From NCBI GenBank assembly GCA_018881555.1, contig JACAXG010000013.1:6548191-6612190 (forward strand): a stretch of DNA of 64,000 bases, read 5' to 3'. Below are positions 20,425-35,100 of this stretch, one piece after another (the stretch's first letter is position 1; every line of letters begins with the position of its first letter). The position numbers were made by a program, and so were the translations under genes. The stretch comes from Amblyornis subalaris (taxonomy: Eukaryota; Chordata; Aves; Passeriformes; Ptilonorhynchidae). Below the pieces are notes generated by a model. That model did no database searches, was not told the DNA's origin, and saw only the letters and a list, made by a program, of their open reading frames with translations.

Positions 20425-23400
20425 CTAAAGAAAACCCTTGTTACTTATTGAAAGTGAAAATGGAACCTCATAAACCAGCTGCTAGGTCCCTCTGCACGAG
20501 AACTGCAGCATACTGGATTGACGCAAAAAAGTACTTGCTGAGATCTTAATAGCTCACCATGGTCATGAAAGCTTTAGGGATTTCATCTTTTCCTACGGCA
20601 AGAGGGATTTTTCTTGCAGATGTACCACAGGGTACCCACCCTGCTTCTCCTGGGCCCAGCTGCACTGGGACAAAGGCCAGTCTCGGCCAACACCTTGCTG
20701 GAGCAGCAGCAGCGCTGCTGTTATATGCTCTGCTGCTGGAGTGAACATCAGAACGGGCCCTGGTGAGGAGCAGCAGCACGTGTGACACACGGTGACAGTG
20801 CTCCTGTGCCTGTCCGCCTCGAGCTACAGCTGTGGGGAAGGAACTGAGCCTGGTTTAGCANCCAGGAGAAGGCATGGGAATGCCTGCACTGGCGTTCTGC
20901 TGGCCGCAGGAGCCATGGAGGTGCCCCGCTGCTCTCTGCTGTGATGCAATCCTGGTGAGCTGAAGGGGGCCCTGGGATTTGCAATCCCCATCCACTGGGC
21001 CAGCCTTCACCCCCTCCGACTCCTGGCGCCTGCGGCATCAAATTCGATGTTGTCTGGGGCTGCTGTTGTGTGGTGCCAAGTCCTGCGCCTGTGGCCAGGC
21101 AGACACTCCCTGAAGGTGTTGGCAGGTGGTTGCAGAGCTGTTGTTTGCTGTTGAAGGATCAGTTGCTAAGGCCACTGGAGTGTTCCCTTGTGAGCTCCTT
21201 GCCTGAGCCACTGCCTTTGTGGCAGTTTTGCTTTGTCCTTGCAGTCTGCAAAGGACCAGAGGTGAGAGGTCATGGTTTGGCACCTTAACTGTCTCTAAGG
21301 TTGGAGTTGTTTTCCTGTGCCCTGACAGTGCTCTAAGTCAGAAGAGCGTGTGTGTTTCTTCAGGGTTTGGATCCTACCGTTGTTGCTCCTGGTCTCACAT
21401 GGTGTTGTTAGGCACTTACAGCATTTGTAGCACATTATGCAGAGTAACTGCAAATTTGGGATCTTTTAGCTGTGTGTCACCCTGTCTTGGAGTCATATTT
21501 ATGGAGTTACAGGTGGGTACCTGGTTTAGAGATAGGGAGATACCTCAACAGAGTGGGATTTAGTTACCTTGCAGAGATCAGTATGCCACCCATTGCCCAT
21601 CTTATCAAACAAAATCAATATACATGTCTGAGTTCCTCAGAGGCTTTGCATAGCTCTTTGGTCCAAATAATTTATTTGAAGTCTGTTCTCTGTCTTTCCT
21701 GCTTTCTGTCACTCTCCAAAACACTCACACCCAATCACAGTGATGGATATCTTGCAATCTAGTTGGATTTGCCTGGTTAAAATAGGAACACATCCCTGTG
21801 TCTCATTCAAACCTGCAGTGTGTTACTCTGAGCCCCGAGGGCCCCAGGTACAGTTACCCAAGGACTTGGACCACCCATGGCCTTCATATTTCCATCTGTT
21901 GCTCTTGATTTATAAGTGCCTCTCAAGCAGTTCAAGGATGGCTCCTGTCCAAGGTTATATCATGAGGCCATCAACAGGGCTGTGCCGTGATGCAAGGGCA
22001 GCTGGATAATCCCAAACCCTTGGATGTGGGAGCAGGGCCTGGGAAGCCAATGTTATGAGTTGCCCTGGGTTCCCACTGCAAACCAATCCTGGCTGGACTC
22101 CACCCCAGATTCCTGTGTTGCTGGTTGCAGTGCTGCCTCCCAGTCTATCAGGTAACAGTTGGTATAGTCAGTTTTCAGGACCTGGAATATTGGATGATTT
22201 GGGTTTTTTCTATTTTCCCTCCAAAGAAAAAGGGTGATGAAAAATCAGACCTGTGCAGATTACAAAAGGAGTTCCTGGGCTGACATATCTGCCTTAAAGA
22301 TTGTCCCATGCACCTGAGACAGCATTAACAAAACTGCACTGGAGGATCATTGGCCCCTCTTTTTACGCACAACGAAAGACTTCACTACCCTTAGAACTGC
22401 CATCGCTCTTCCTGTTCCACTGCAAGTCCAAGATCAGTCTGGAATCAGGCAAGACAGGCACAGAAACAGAAGGCACAGAGGTTCCCCTTAGCAAGAGGAT
22501 GTGCANTGGTCAGAGGGGATTGTGGCTGTCTGTGGTTTAAGCACAGTGAGGTGCTGCGGGAAGCACTGGACACACTACATCTGGGGTGAGGAGCGAGATC
22601 TTGGAGAGAGGTTGCTCTACTGAACTGAATAAGAAGAGCTCCTGACAAGTTTCCAGTATGATGAAAGAGGCGCTGAACTTTAGCTCTAAGCAGGAATAGC
22701 AGCAGCTTATGAATTTGTGCTCAAGACAGTTACTCAGTTGCACGGCATCGGTTCCTCGATGNGATGATTGCTGCTAAGACCTCCTGACGTGGCAGAGACT
22801 ATGGCCAAGGATGGTGGCTGTCAGGGCTGCAAGTGTGCCTGGCCTGATGCCCTGTGACACACGGAGCAGTCAGTGTTCTCGCAGCAAATACAGGCAGCTC
22901 TATGTGGGCTGCTGCAGCTGCCAGTGCTTGANAAAGGCTGGGCTAACCTCTCGTCAGAGCAGGTCCTGTGAGTTCAGCTGAGTGAAGACCCCATCACTGG
23001 GAGTTCTGTTTGTGCTTGGCTGCTGTAGGTATCTACTCTTCAAGGCAGAAGCCATCCCTGAAATCCAACTCATCCTTCACACACATGGTTCAAGTTAGAT
23101 GCTCTGTTCTCACCTCCCCTTGTGTGGTCCTTCTATTTCACAGTTTGCTTCTCATGAGTGTGTTGGATGGTCTCACTGTTAATATTGGATTTGGGTAAAG
23201 CANTGTTCATGGGAACAGATGAAAGGCTTATGAGCTTCAGGGCTGGAACAGTCACTGTTTTAGTCTGAATTTCTTGGTTTTAATTGAGATCTAATGGCAT
23301 TGGGGCTGAGGATATTTAGTAAACCAGGAAACTTTCAAGCCTGCTGAATGTGGCAGCTGGTGCTGCTTTGAAGGGCAGAGTGAATTTGGAAGAGTAAATG

Positions 23401-23809
23401 TCCTGAGAGCATTTGGACACTGGCTGCAATGATGACCAGCCCTGCTACTACTAATTGGTTTCACATGATTGAAATAGTGAACTTCTGTATGAGGGCAAAG
23501 CTGTCCTGTGTCTGTGGCTGTCCAGCTTAGCTGTAAATATGAGAGGAGGTCATTCAGCTTCCAAGAAAACACTGGAAGATGACTCTGAGATATCTGCTTT
23601 CTCTCTGACACATCATCTTTTCTTAATGAGTGATGCTCCAGGCTTCTGTAACTATTGGTTCTCAGACTCCTGAGATCCTCATCCCGTGTCCTGCTGAGCT
23701 CTGTGTGTGACTTGCCCCTCTGTCTGTGTTTGCCTTGCTCAGCAAAGAGGTTTTCTACAGCAGGTTAGCAGACCTTGTTCCCTGTGAGGGTGGGGAAGCC
23801 CTGGCACAG

Positions 23810-23985
23810 GGTCCAGAGAAGCTGTGGATGCCTCATCCCTGGAAGTGCTCAAGGTAGGGTTGGACAGGGCTTGGATCAACCTGGTCTAGTGGAAGGTGCC
23901 CCTGCCCACTGCAGAGGAGCNGGAACAAGATGATCTTTAAAGTCCCTTCCAACCTAAACCACTCTGTGATTTTATGAGTCTGTGA
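23810..23985 (+). mobile_element. CR1 LINE 3' fragment
   Basis: About 175 bases of CR1 3' tail, sense on plus: agagaagctgtggatgcc, ccctggaagtgctcaagg, ggtctagtggaaggtgcc, gatctttaaagtcccttcc, ctctgtgatttta. 5'-truncated. Confidence 0.9.
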
Positions 23986-26900
23986 AAAGTCATCACTGTA
24001 CAATTTATGCCCTTGAAAGAATATCTAGCCAAGGTTTTACCTTGGTGAGTCATTCTCGAAGTCCTAGTGTCTCATGTAAATGTCAACCTTTACTTAGCGT
24101 AACTCTAGATCTTTGTGAAGTGGACAGAATTAGACCCAGCCAAATGAAGAGCCCAAGGACCTTTGCAACCCAACACCAGAATGATTACAAGGTACATACA
24201 GATCACGCTGCTGACACAAACCATAGTGACGACACTCTGGCATTACCTGAATAGTTGACATGGCTGCAGAATTATGCTATATGCAACACTAGGACAAATT
24301 TAACACAGCCCTAGGAAAGTATTAAAGCTGCACGGAGCCCTTTTGCCAGGTGTTTAGATCACNGAAAACGCATTAAATCTGCTTTAGGAACAAGACGAGC
24401 ATCTGCTGGATCTGAACTACACTGCATTGCAAAGAGAGTGTGCAGAGGGGAGGAGTGCATTTAAAGATTTACACTTAGAAGTGAGGCAGAGCTAGACTGA
24501 AACATCACATTAATGTACCAGCTTGTCTTTTATTTAGAAAACAGGCTCGAATAGATGCACNGGATAACAACCTTCAGTCAATTTGAAAATGATGCATTTT
24601 GCAAGCCNTGTGCATGTACCTGCTGGTGCTACTCGTTTTCATGGAGGTGTTCAAGCTTTGGGAGTGTGTGCTAGACACTTGGATATCTTGCGGCACTCCT
24701 CTGTAGGGCTTACCAGCCATATGAACACAGGTCTGCAAAGAACAAGGCTTTCCCAATGGCAGTGGGCAGAAAGCTCTGTCTGGAGCTGTATTTCTCCAGT
24801 GCCAGATGGCTAAACAGGGAAATTGTCACCACTTCAGCAGTGAGCTTTCTAGTTGTGAGTTCCTGGGTGGCGTGAATGTGTGATTAGACAGTGGCTTCTC
24901 TGTTGCTCCTGGGGTGTGAATAATGAGACTTCTGTAGGAAGTGAGAACAGAGTGATTTTATTTGCTTCTCTTCCTACACTCCAAGGATCCCGAGAAGATC
25001 ATTTGGATTGCAGAGAAATTTGTGATTTGTGGAATGATTTCTAGAAACGACTGCTGTCCAGGTGGGGAGTGGGGTGGGTTTGCGTCAGCTGGGATAGTCT
25101 GAAAATAGCCAAATAGCTGCAAGAGGTTATTGTAGCCATTGATAACGTAGTCACAGAAACTGCAGGGTCCTGGCTGGATGTGCAGCTTGCTGAAAGTCTT
25201 TCTAAGTTGTAGAAATGCAGCTGAACTCTGAGTATGTTTCAAAGACCTTTTTATTTTTGGCATATTTGCAGAAAGGTAGCATCAAAGAGCACTATTTCAG
25301 AGGCTAATTTTCTGTGAATTCAGCTTTTAATGCCTCCCCTGAAGCAGGTTGGAGATTTGCATCTGAAAAGTTGTGTCTGGCACTCCTGTGGGCATTGCCA
25401 TACAGGTTTGGGAAGGGCAGAAAGGTGTGCTGGCTTTCAAGGACAGGCTCCCTCTGGAATTAGCAAAGACTGTCAAGCGTGGAGAACAGCATGGCTGCTG
25501 AAATGTGTGTACCGTGTTTCAGGCTTCAAAGTCTTTACTAAGTTTAAGTTTGTCCATTTTACAGAGCAAGTGATGCAAAGAACAGAGCATCCGCACCCAG
25601 AATGCGATGGCATTTGGGCAACAGTAGCCTTAATATAGGAAAGAGCACACTAGAAAGCTAATTTTGGAAATAATTAAGNCACATCCCTGATGAGGTGGTG
25701 AACGAACAGACCCTGTGTACGGCTCACGTGGCCGTGAAGAGATGGAGACTCAATATCTCTCCCTTTAAATCTCTTTTTTGTTGCCTGGAAGGCCCCTGGG
25801 GGCAGANCAGGGTCCCTGGCGGGGCTCGGGGGCCGCCTAGCGAGGGCTGCCCAGTGGCCCCAGCAGCCCCGTGGGACACGCTGGGAGGGACAGACCCTTC
25901 ATCCAGCGGCTGGGAGTGGCTCACACACCACGGCCGAGAGGGAATTAATTTAATCCCTCATATTACATGCCTCTTCNGAGCACAGCTGTTTCTCAGGGCT
26001 GGAAAATCCTGGCTTTCCCTCCCCTTATTTGGATAACAGCTGAACTGCCGACAGATATTGGACACTTGAGTCAAACTGGAGTTCCTAGAACCAAGTGACT
26101 AAATCCCCTTTTAAGCACCGACAGTAAAAGACGCCTAGAGCTTATTTTAAGAGATGCTAAGCTTCCACTTGAAATCATGAGGCTCCACACTTGTTAAAGT
26201 ATATTCGCCTCAAACAGAAATCCTGGTAATTTACATCNTTTCTTCCCTATAAAAAAACCCCCAACCCTGCCCCACTTCTTTGCATGCCAGAGCATTACAG
26301 AGATGTAGAAGGATTTTGAGCCCAGACTGCCTGACATGTGAAGCCTACAGGCCCCGGGATGTGCAGTGTATGGAGAGTCTGGTGCCCATGGCTGTGACCT
26401 GCAGAGTTTGTGCAGGTGTGAGTAAAAGCAATAGTATTTGGGGAGTCCCTGGGCATTCTGTGGCACCTGCCTGCTGCTCTGTGCTGTATCTTTGGCATTC
26501 ACATGGCACAGGCACATCCCAGAGGCTGCGTTTGGTGGAGGCTGGGGGTCCTTTATGTGAATCCTAAGGACAAGTACTCAGTGCCATGGAAAGAATGTTA
26601 TTTCAAGAACCTGGGTATGCTGTTTCTGCAGTTAGGATGCTGTAACAAAGACAAAGTTCTTTCCTGAAAGCTGTGAGGAAACACGCACAGTCTCACAGCC
26701 TCCAGGATTCCTGCTTCCTAAGAGCTCGGTGTTAATGCTGAGCTGGTGCACTGGAGCAGTGCTGGGCTCAGGTACAGCCTGAGCCCNCCGAGCCAGCAGT
26801 TCCCTCCCCGCAGCCGCACCGGGAGGCAGCGGCTCCTCCCGCCGCACAGCCCCGGCGGTGCCCGGAGAGGGGANGAATCCCATCCCAGCTCTCCCTTTCA

Positions 26901-29900
26901 CTGCAGACCGCTGGAGATGCTATCCCCATTCCCAAAGGGATACCCGCAGGGAATAATGAAGCAGAGCCTCGGCCATAATACAAAACCCCACAGTCCTGTT
27001 TTTTTTCAGGTGGAAAACGTGCCAGTGCACTGTCCAGCCAGGGAGCGAGGCGACCTCCCCTCCACGGCCCGGTGATGACTCTGCTGCACGTCATGGGGAG
27101 GATAAGTTAACAGGGCCAAAGAGGAGGGCGAGCAGCCTGCCCAGCCCCATGCTCCTTGTGGGGCACACCTTTCAAGGAGGTGGCTCGCATTCCAGCAGGC
27201 TTGGGACATCGGAATTGTGCGATCAGTGAGTGTAACTGAGTATGACTCATGGCTTTGCTGTCGGAGCCCCGAGGATGACTCTGGTGCCGTGGCTGTAGCG
27301 CTGCGTTTGCATTTCCCACAGAACTCTGCATGTTCTGATCCCCACTGGCCCCCGACCACCCCTGTCACCTGTGTCCCTCCTTCGGGAAAAAGGACTTTTT
27401 GTGAACAGCACTGCAGGAACAGCAACTGCTACAGCACCCAGTGTAGCATGGGATGTAATACTAGTAATTACCNAAATGGAGAAAGAGCCTTTCTGTCCCA
27501 AAACCTCATGATTTTACTTAGCTGATTTTAATTGTGTAGGAATAAAAAGAAAGTATATCCTCAGGTGGGCACACATTCAAATGGGATGTCTCTANACTGA
27601 CAGCAGCAGCTACGTTGCATTCAGAAGCAAATAGGAATATGGGGTAGCTTTTGCAGAGCCTGCATAGCGTTTTTCTCCAGAGTGCTGTGCAAAGCAGTGT
27701 GTGCCTGCTTGTAACTTCTGTCATCTCCTGTCACACAGGTGTGCCTCAAGTGGTTACTGGCTGGTGGTCTGATGCTTCTGCCATATAAACCTGAAATCAT
27801 CCAAGCTGGCAGAGCCAAAGCTCCTGAGCCTGCTGGAATGACAGCCNTCCTGTCCCACCGCACGTGAGGCCNCTGAGCTGCCCGTGCTGCTGCTGCACAG
27901 TGCAGGAGGCTGCAGTGAAAAGGCAGGTGAGTGACTGCCCAGCTCCATGGGAGCTGCTTCCAGCCTGTGCCCCAGCCAGGGCAGGCATGCACAGGAACAG
28001 CACATAATCCTCCAGTTACCCATCATCTCACATCTGTGCCCACAATGAGTTCGGACCTAAAAATCTTGTCCTGGTTCAGCTCCACCAGCACTGCTCACCG
28101 CCACCCAGCACAGGCAGTGCCGGCACTTCCACCAGTGGGGCGAAGTCAGAGGGTGAGATCTGNACATGCACAATTAAACAAGGGCCCAGGATCCCCCCCG
28201 GGGTCTGTTTGCCGTGGGGAGTGCTATTTAAAGCTCTCTTGTCTCTGGTTTCCCTGACATGCCAGGAGGTGTTTTTAGCTCACTGGTCTCCTGACAGGGA
28301 AGTGTCTGTCTGGGCTGCCGAGAGGGCCGTCCCCGTGTNCCCATGGTGGTGGTGCAAGGGTCTGACCAGAGGCACCTTCCCTGAGGCACATGCCANTGTT
28401 GGGGTACCCCCAGGAGCTGTTGTGGGGCTTTGTTGTGGGCATGTGAATCACAGGAACAACTGCTGGGCATCAGAGATGTGTAAACCTGGCTCTCTCCATG
28501 CCACGTGTGCAGTGCCGTGGGATGGGCAGCCTGGGAATGGGGAGAACAGCGTCCAAAGGATGGGGTCTTTGGCCACTTCCTGCCCACGCTGNGGCAAAGC
28601 TCTTCCCTCTGCTGCCACCTGAGCAGCAGAGTTATCCCAAGTGCCTTTCAGAAGGGTGCTAGAGCAGGNTGATAGTTCTGTGGTGTGAGGGTGGCAGAGA
28701 GGGAGCTGGGNGTGCAGCTGGCAGTGATGCCAACANAAGGAGGGCATTTTCCTTCATTTTGGCCTTGTGTGGGTCTTGCAGNAGTTGGAGGGCTCCTTGT
28801 TCTCAGTCCTGTGCTTGGNTCCTATCCCTGATTTCTTCACCAGAGAAGCTGGGCAGCTTTAGCATCTAAAAGAGAATTTGAATCTACACCAAGAGCTCTG
28901 ATTCATCAGCAGGGCTCATGGTAATTACCCAAAACTGCTGGGAGCCAAAATGCACCATATAACCAAGTCTGGAAGAACAGCANGGTCAGGGTACTGGCAG
29001 CCCATTGCGTGTGCTGCAGTGTCACCACGAAGTTCAAAGTAGGAACCCACCTGCTGCACTGTAAAATGTGGTAAAGAAAACTATTCCAGTCTGGGAGCTT
29101 TTACACAGAGCATAAATCATGCATTTAAAAATGCAAATAATAAGAATATTGCTAAGCACTGTAGTTTGGAGGCCCGTTTCTAGAACTGAGGTGTAGACAA
29201 TGAAGCAATTAAAGGTGCCAATTCCCCAAACCATCATTGTTCAAATTGCCTAAATTAACCTGTCACTGTACAGTCAAAGGAAGCTTTTTAATAGGGAAAT
29301 AATTTTACAAACCCCAAGCCGTTTCACAGAAAATTGAGCTGGCAGAAAGCGTTGCATAAAATTAAACAACTTTGCACAGATGTTTCTTGAATGAAAAATA
29401 AGTTCTAATGGTTATTGTCTGTCTCCAGCAAGCATCAAGTCTGTGCTGTCCAAGCTCTCCCAAACGCGTCCCGTGCNAGTGCCACGTGCCATACCCGTGT
29501 CCCAGCAGGAGAAAAGGTTGGTTTCAAGGAATGCTGTGGCATTTGGGCTCCCACAGAGTCCCGTGTGCCCAGCAGTGCTGGGCAGTGANCGGGCACTGCC
29601 GGGAGCCCACGCATGGACAGGCAGTGGCTGCCCAGCCCAAACCCCCCCCAGAAATAGGATCAGTCTAATTTTAACTCCGTGGACAGCATTTGATATGGAA
29701 GCAGCTGGTGTCATACAAAACTCTGGGCCTGTCGAGAAACCCGAGTGCATCGCTGAAGCAAATATGTTCATTTCCACCCAAAGGCCAATGGAAAACGAGG
29801 CCTGATTTTAGCTTGCACTTGACTCATTATAAATCAGAGCTGTAACTTTGTAACCATAGACGCNCAGTGCCTGAACTCTTAGGTTTTAAATTCCTTAGAA

Positions 29901-31250
29901 AATTGACTCATGACTTATCTATTTCTCCCACCCTGTAATCCATTACATTGCTAGTGCGTACCTGGTTGGGTTTACAGCTGGTGGAAAGGTTTACTGGTTG
30001 TACTCTCTGTGTTCCCCTCTTGTGAGAAGGTTTTCTATAGTGAAAAGCCGATCTACTAGGCGTCATGCTAATTGCCAAGAGCACATCTAGGCAGTGATCT
30101 CAGTGGGTGCTCGGATTACCTTCTTTTTGGCAGCTGAGACACAAACTTCCTGGGTAGAAAACCCCTAAAAATACAGCAGGGCTTTAATTTTCCGTCTAGT
30201 AGAGAGTGACAGATGTAGCACGTGTGCCAAACTCCAGCTCAAGGGTCCCACAAGCAATTGATATTGCTTAATTATTGGAAAGTCTCTCAAAACCAAAAAT
30301 GCCTAAAGTAATGTGTACCCAGCTGCACCGGAAAGTTGTCACCCCNTGTCAGGGCGGCTGTGAACTCCAGCTTGTGCTGCAACCAGAGCCTGCAGCAGCC
30401 CTGGCACCCAGCAAGGGGCTGTCCCCTGCCCTCTGTAGCCTTTGGAAATTAGGAAATGGCAATAGGAAGGCATGTGTGCTGTGTGAGGCACAGGAGAGCC
30501 AGGGCTTTGTCTCTGCCTGCCCTCCCTGCCAAAAAAAAAAGTTTGCTTCTGCTCAGAGAGCTGGTCAGTAAATGCATTTAAAATGTTATAGGCTAAATCA
30601 GCTGCAGAGGTAGAGGTGAGTTACTGTTCTTGTTGATAGTATTTGTGGCAAGTGGACAAAGTTCCTTTCTCAGGCAGTAAAGACACACCACTGAATTTTC
30701 TTGCTGCCTTTTGCAACAACAGTGAGGAATTTCTCTAGGAGATAACAGTGTTATGGACAAAGCCCTTGGATACCCAAAATCCACTAATTATTGCAACTAA
30801 AAAGCAAAACATGAAAAAGAAGATACTCAGGCAACAAAGGGAATAAAGTTCCTTTCAAGATTCAGGTCCTGCTCTCAGGTTTGCCTCACTCCCTGGTCTG
30901 CTGAGAAAGTACTTGATCCTTGACTCTTTTGTCATTTGGAGATGGGAGGCTCCACACTCCCATCCACACTTGGCCCTTCTTCTCACTCCCCTCTGGATTT
31001 AGGCTGCAGATGATGGGCCAGGTGTTCACTGTGCCTGGGGCCNGGGCTGTGGGTCCTGCCCTGCTGGGGTAGGAGAGGAGGGCACTGCCCAGCTCTGNCC
31101 CTCGCCTGAGGCCACCCTCTGCTGCTGCCCCTGGTAGGGCACGGACGGGCTGTCCTTCCTCCTGGGCTGCTGCCAGGGAATAGCCTGGTGATGTGTTCTG
31201 GTAGCACAGAGTGAGCTTGCTGGACAGGGAACTTCTGTGGCTGTAAGTGA

Positions 31251-31308
31251 TGTTAGAGAATCAGGAAATTCTGATTCTGTGCTGTTAGAGAATCAGAGAA
31301 TTCTGTGC
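31251..31308 (+). repeat. Imperfect tandem duplication
   Basis: Two copies of a unit beginning tgttagagaatcag and ending ttctgtgc, 32 and 26 bases long, in non-coding DNA. Confidence 0.85.
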
Positions 31309-32050
31309 TGCTGAAAGGTGGGGCAGNGTGAAGGACTATATCCAAATCCCACTGCTGTGGTTCTGGTTACCCCCATTGCCCCCCATTCCCAGTGCTGTGA
31401 AAAGACTCACTGAGAAGCTGCATTATATTTTCTGGCCACTTTCTTCCCTGAAGAACCTCTCTCTCTTTTCTCTTTAATCTGCCTGTGAGCCATGTTTAGG
31501 AGGAGGCTGTGGAGCCCAGAGGATGCTCTGCTGCACAACCCACCCCACATCACAGCTGAGTGTGCTGTGAACCATTTGCCTCTTCTGTCAGCCCAAGACA
31601 CTAAATGAAACATTGGTGGATTGGCTGCTTGCNAAGCACCTCATGAATGGAGTGAGGTGTTCAGGAGGGCAGAGGTTCNGGATGGTTCAGGAGGTTCAGT
31701 ATGACTCCCCTTGTACCTGAGGAGCCAGGATACTCTGGTTGGCAGTGGAACCCTCTCTTTCTTTGGAAAACACAGCCTTTCTGGGCTTCCTGGGTGCAAG
31801 GGTAAGAGATGNTCATGCAGGCAGGAGGACTGAGCCAAGGATGCTGTGGGTTGGAGCTCCTGGTTTGCCAGGATGCTCAAATGACCTCCCTTGATGAGCC
31901 TAAAGGCAAGAGCAGAGCTCAATACGCCAGCAAGTGGAATGCTGCTCTCCAAGAAGGAAAATCATATTCCTGCTTTTCTCCCCACCTCTGAAAAGCCCTC
32001 AAACATCCTGAGAACACGATTAGTATGCTAGAAATTAAAGTGTTACTCAC

Positions 32051-32180
32051 CTCTGTAAGCCATCAGTTTGGTTTTGGGGCTCTTGCTGCCAGCAGCTTGT
32101 GTCAGCGCTGAGTCTTGAAGCGGAAAGTCTCCTCTCCAGTAGCTCCCCTCTGAGGTCTGGAGGCTGTCTGGGGTGGTGGG
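32051..32180 (-). other. MYOT: Candidate distal first exon and promoter of long MYOT
   Basis: A strong minus-strand donor (ACAGAG, gtgagt) ends at 32051. The preceding bases are open in one frame (SPKTKLMAYRG near the end), but that frame does not lead in phase to the Ig exons. Just upstream on the minus strand are an E-box CAGCTG (32235-32240) and an M-CAT core CATTCC (32228-32233), both typical of muscle promoters. The start of the exon is not defined and association with MYOT is conjecture. Confidence 0.25.
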
Positions 32181-35100
32181 TTACNTTTCTAATGTTCAGA
32201 TCCCTGCTTGTGAGTGATGGCATGGCGGGAATGTCAGCTGTATGGGAATAAACTGCAGCAATTTATTCCCTCCAGCCTGTTTGAAAGTCAACAGAGTGGC
32301 ACCATTAGCTGGAACAAAACAGGTCCAGTGTTGTGAGATACAGCTGTGGCCAGATCCTTAACTGCTTATAATTTGAAATGCTAATAGCCCTGAGTGCTGG
32401 AAAGATGCCAGCTCAGGTCNATTGTGGCTCTCTACATTGAAAGAGAAGTGTAGAAAAACTTCATTAGAAGCAGGACTCTCTTATACAGATCTGGAATGTA
32501 AAGAATTTCCTATTCACTTGGGGTATAAAGAAAACCTGAGCTTCTCCCCAGATGCTGAGGAATGCAGGGAGATAGTTTGGGTTTGGTGGAGCCAGCTCAT
32601 ATCTAGCAGGCTTGAACAGCCTCATGTTGGCATCTTCCACACTTGGTAGGAGAGCTGTGTCAAGCTCGTGGGAGCTGAAGGGANGCCCTGATGGTGGCAG
32701 AGGTGCAGTGCCATCATACACCTACATTTCAAGCAAGGTGCACTGTTCAGTGAGGTGTCACCTGGGGAGGAGCAGGAGTGAGGGCATTCCTGAAGTGAAG
32801 GGTTGTGTCTGTGCCCAGTGTCACTGCAGCAAGTGCAGTGGNGGTTCCTGTGCTCCCAAATGCTTGGAGGAATTGCTTTGTGTGGATGCATAAAGGGCAG
32901 GATCCCCAAGAAAAGCTGCCCATTGCTCTGGGAGTCTCTATAAACAAATTGGTTCTTGACTGCCACTGNAGCAGTGCCTTCCATGGGTGAGAGCTGGACT
33001 GGGGTTGAACTGTTAGGTTTGGCTTGGTCAGCCTTCATCCGTGCTCTGGCCTTGGAAATCACCCAGCTGGCTTGCAGAACCCTGCCCAGCAGCGTGAGGT
33101 GCACTGAATGGGTTACCTTTTGTGAGGATTCCCCAGATTCCCGCTTTGAAAACATGACTTGCAGTTTGCTTTCCTGCAACCACAAAATCTTAAATTTTTC
33201 CCGTTGCCTTCCTGCTTCATTCAGACTGAGTCCCAGAAGCTGCATGAAAAGGTATAAATTACTTTTGGCCGAAGCATCTCTCCTGGCACAGTTATTGATG
33301 GCTGTAGCATTTTTGNGTCACTGCAAGTTGCATCAAGACCATTTGGGCTCAAGGATGGGATGGGTCCTGCCCTCCAGCATGGACGGTGGTGTGGGGATGC
33401 TCTCCCCCTCCTCTGGATGAGCAGCTTTGCCACAAATCAATGGGATTTACTTGGATCCCATCTCTGGACAACCCAGCCTGAGGAATCTAAACTATTATTC
33501 ACCTCTTGGTAGGGTAATTATCAGATGAACTTTTGACGTTTTCTGAATGCAGGGGTGGTGGGAAGAGACTGGCTATTCCAGCCATTTTAAACCCTTCCCA
33601 AAATGGAAAAGCAGCTGGCGCAAAGGCCACAAGTGCTGGGGCCCTTCTTCCTGAAGTGCTTTGTCAAGGGCCCNCGAAGTGACATTTCAGTTTATACAGC
33701 ATCAAATTCTGAAGCAGATGAGTAGGGATTTTTATTTTGTTTTAAATTTTTATTTTTTTCCCATGAGATTTCTGAATGAGCAATGCAGATAACAAATAGT
33801 CTTGGTGTGAAAATGAATGGATCTGCCGTGTGGAGAAGCTGGGTATCTTCATGGGAAAGTTGGTGTCTGGGGTAGTTTTGACAGTAAAAATTGAATTGAT
33901 TCTAACCATTGCATTCAGAGTTCAGGTAGAAACTTCTCACTTCTTGAGGAAATCCAGCACATCTTTCCACTCTTGCACGAAGAAGCTGGGCATTAGCTGG
34001 TGTTTGTGTCACAGGGGAGCTTGGGATAGGGAGGGAGCTTGGCAGTGCTATCAATTTCGGGAGAGAGAAGCTCCAGGTAGGCTGACAGGTNCCAGCAGGT
34101 GTTTCCCAAAGAGTTCCCAGGGTTACCTGTGGCAGACAGGCTGGTTGGGGCTGGTTTCTGGAAGGGAGGATGTGAGCAGGGGTGTGCCAGGACAGCTCCT
34201 GCACCCGCCTGCGGGGCTGTGAGAGGGTGGGGATGCCCACTGCTGGTGACATCCAGGGCTCTTCCTCCAGGGGAGCCTCAGAGGAGGGCAGAGAACGTGA
34301 TTGCAGGTTAAATGTAATCATTTGTGAGCACAGGACAGGCTCTGGGAGGTTTCAGCTACACGGAGGTGTCATTGCCAGAGGATGTCCCAGCCTGCCTGAG
34401 GTGCCACGGTGGCAGAAGGGCTGTGAGTGTGTGCTGGGAGCCTCCCCAAGCCTCCCCTCCTGCCTTCCCGCACTGGGGACTCCATGTGGGTGGTAAACAC
34501 TGGTAGACTCGGCCAGGTTTGGCTGGTTACACTTTGTCAAACCTGTCTGAAACTGGACTCACCAGGAGACTCAGCCAAGTCTGATTAAACTGAACCGAGT
34601 CTGAGACCAGCAGTGCTTGGGCTGCCTTCATCTTTAATAGTGCACTGCTCCAACCCCAAATTTGGGTTGGTACAGTTCCTACAGTTCCTCTGGCTTCAGA
34701 GGAGCAATGCAGGTTTATGTGAGGGCTGTGTTTAGACAGCAGGACACATTTGACCTTTCTCCTGACATTGTTGTTCCATTTAAATCTGATGTTCCCGGTG
34801 AGCCAAAGAGATCAGTACTTTTAGCCTAGGTGCTTATCGTGGGTATCTTGTAAATTCAGATTATCTCTGACCACATTAGCCAAATGCTCTTCTAAATTAT
34901 GCTGGTGCATATTTGTAGGCTTCAAGGGGATTGAGCAAGTGTGGTGGAAAAGGACTGCAGATGAGCAATTTGGAACTATATTACTACATAACAGAAGTGG
35001 CATTGCTGGCAGATATCCTCAGTCATCTGTCAGTATTAACTTTTAAAAGCGACTTAGCAGAGATGCCTGCTTGCTCTCCACATGCTGAATCCCAGGAGCA

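Larger units (their letters stand above)
20425..32050. other. Non-coding stretch upstream of the MYOT Ig exons
   Basis: About 11.6 kb with a CR1 fragment at 23.8 kb and small GC-rich patches near 25.8 and 26.8 kb. Many overlapping ORFs up to about 130 codons lack splice context or known motifs. No second upstream palladin-type Ig domain (the KLRS, CEGKEL signature of palladin Ig1) was found. Confidence 0.55.

Noticed and set aside
32622..33245. 207-codon minus-strand ORF
   Set aside because: The longest ORF outside known genes, but it has random composition, several Ns and no recognisable domain or splice sites in phase.
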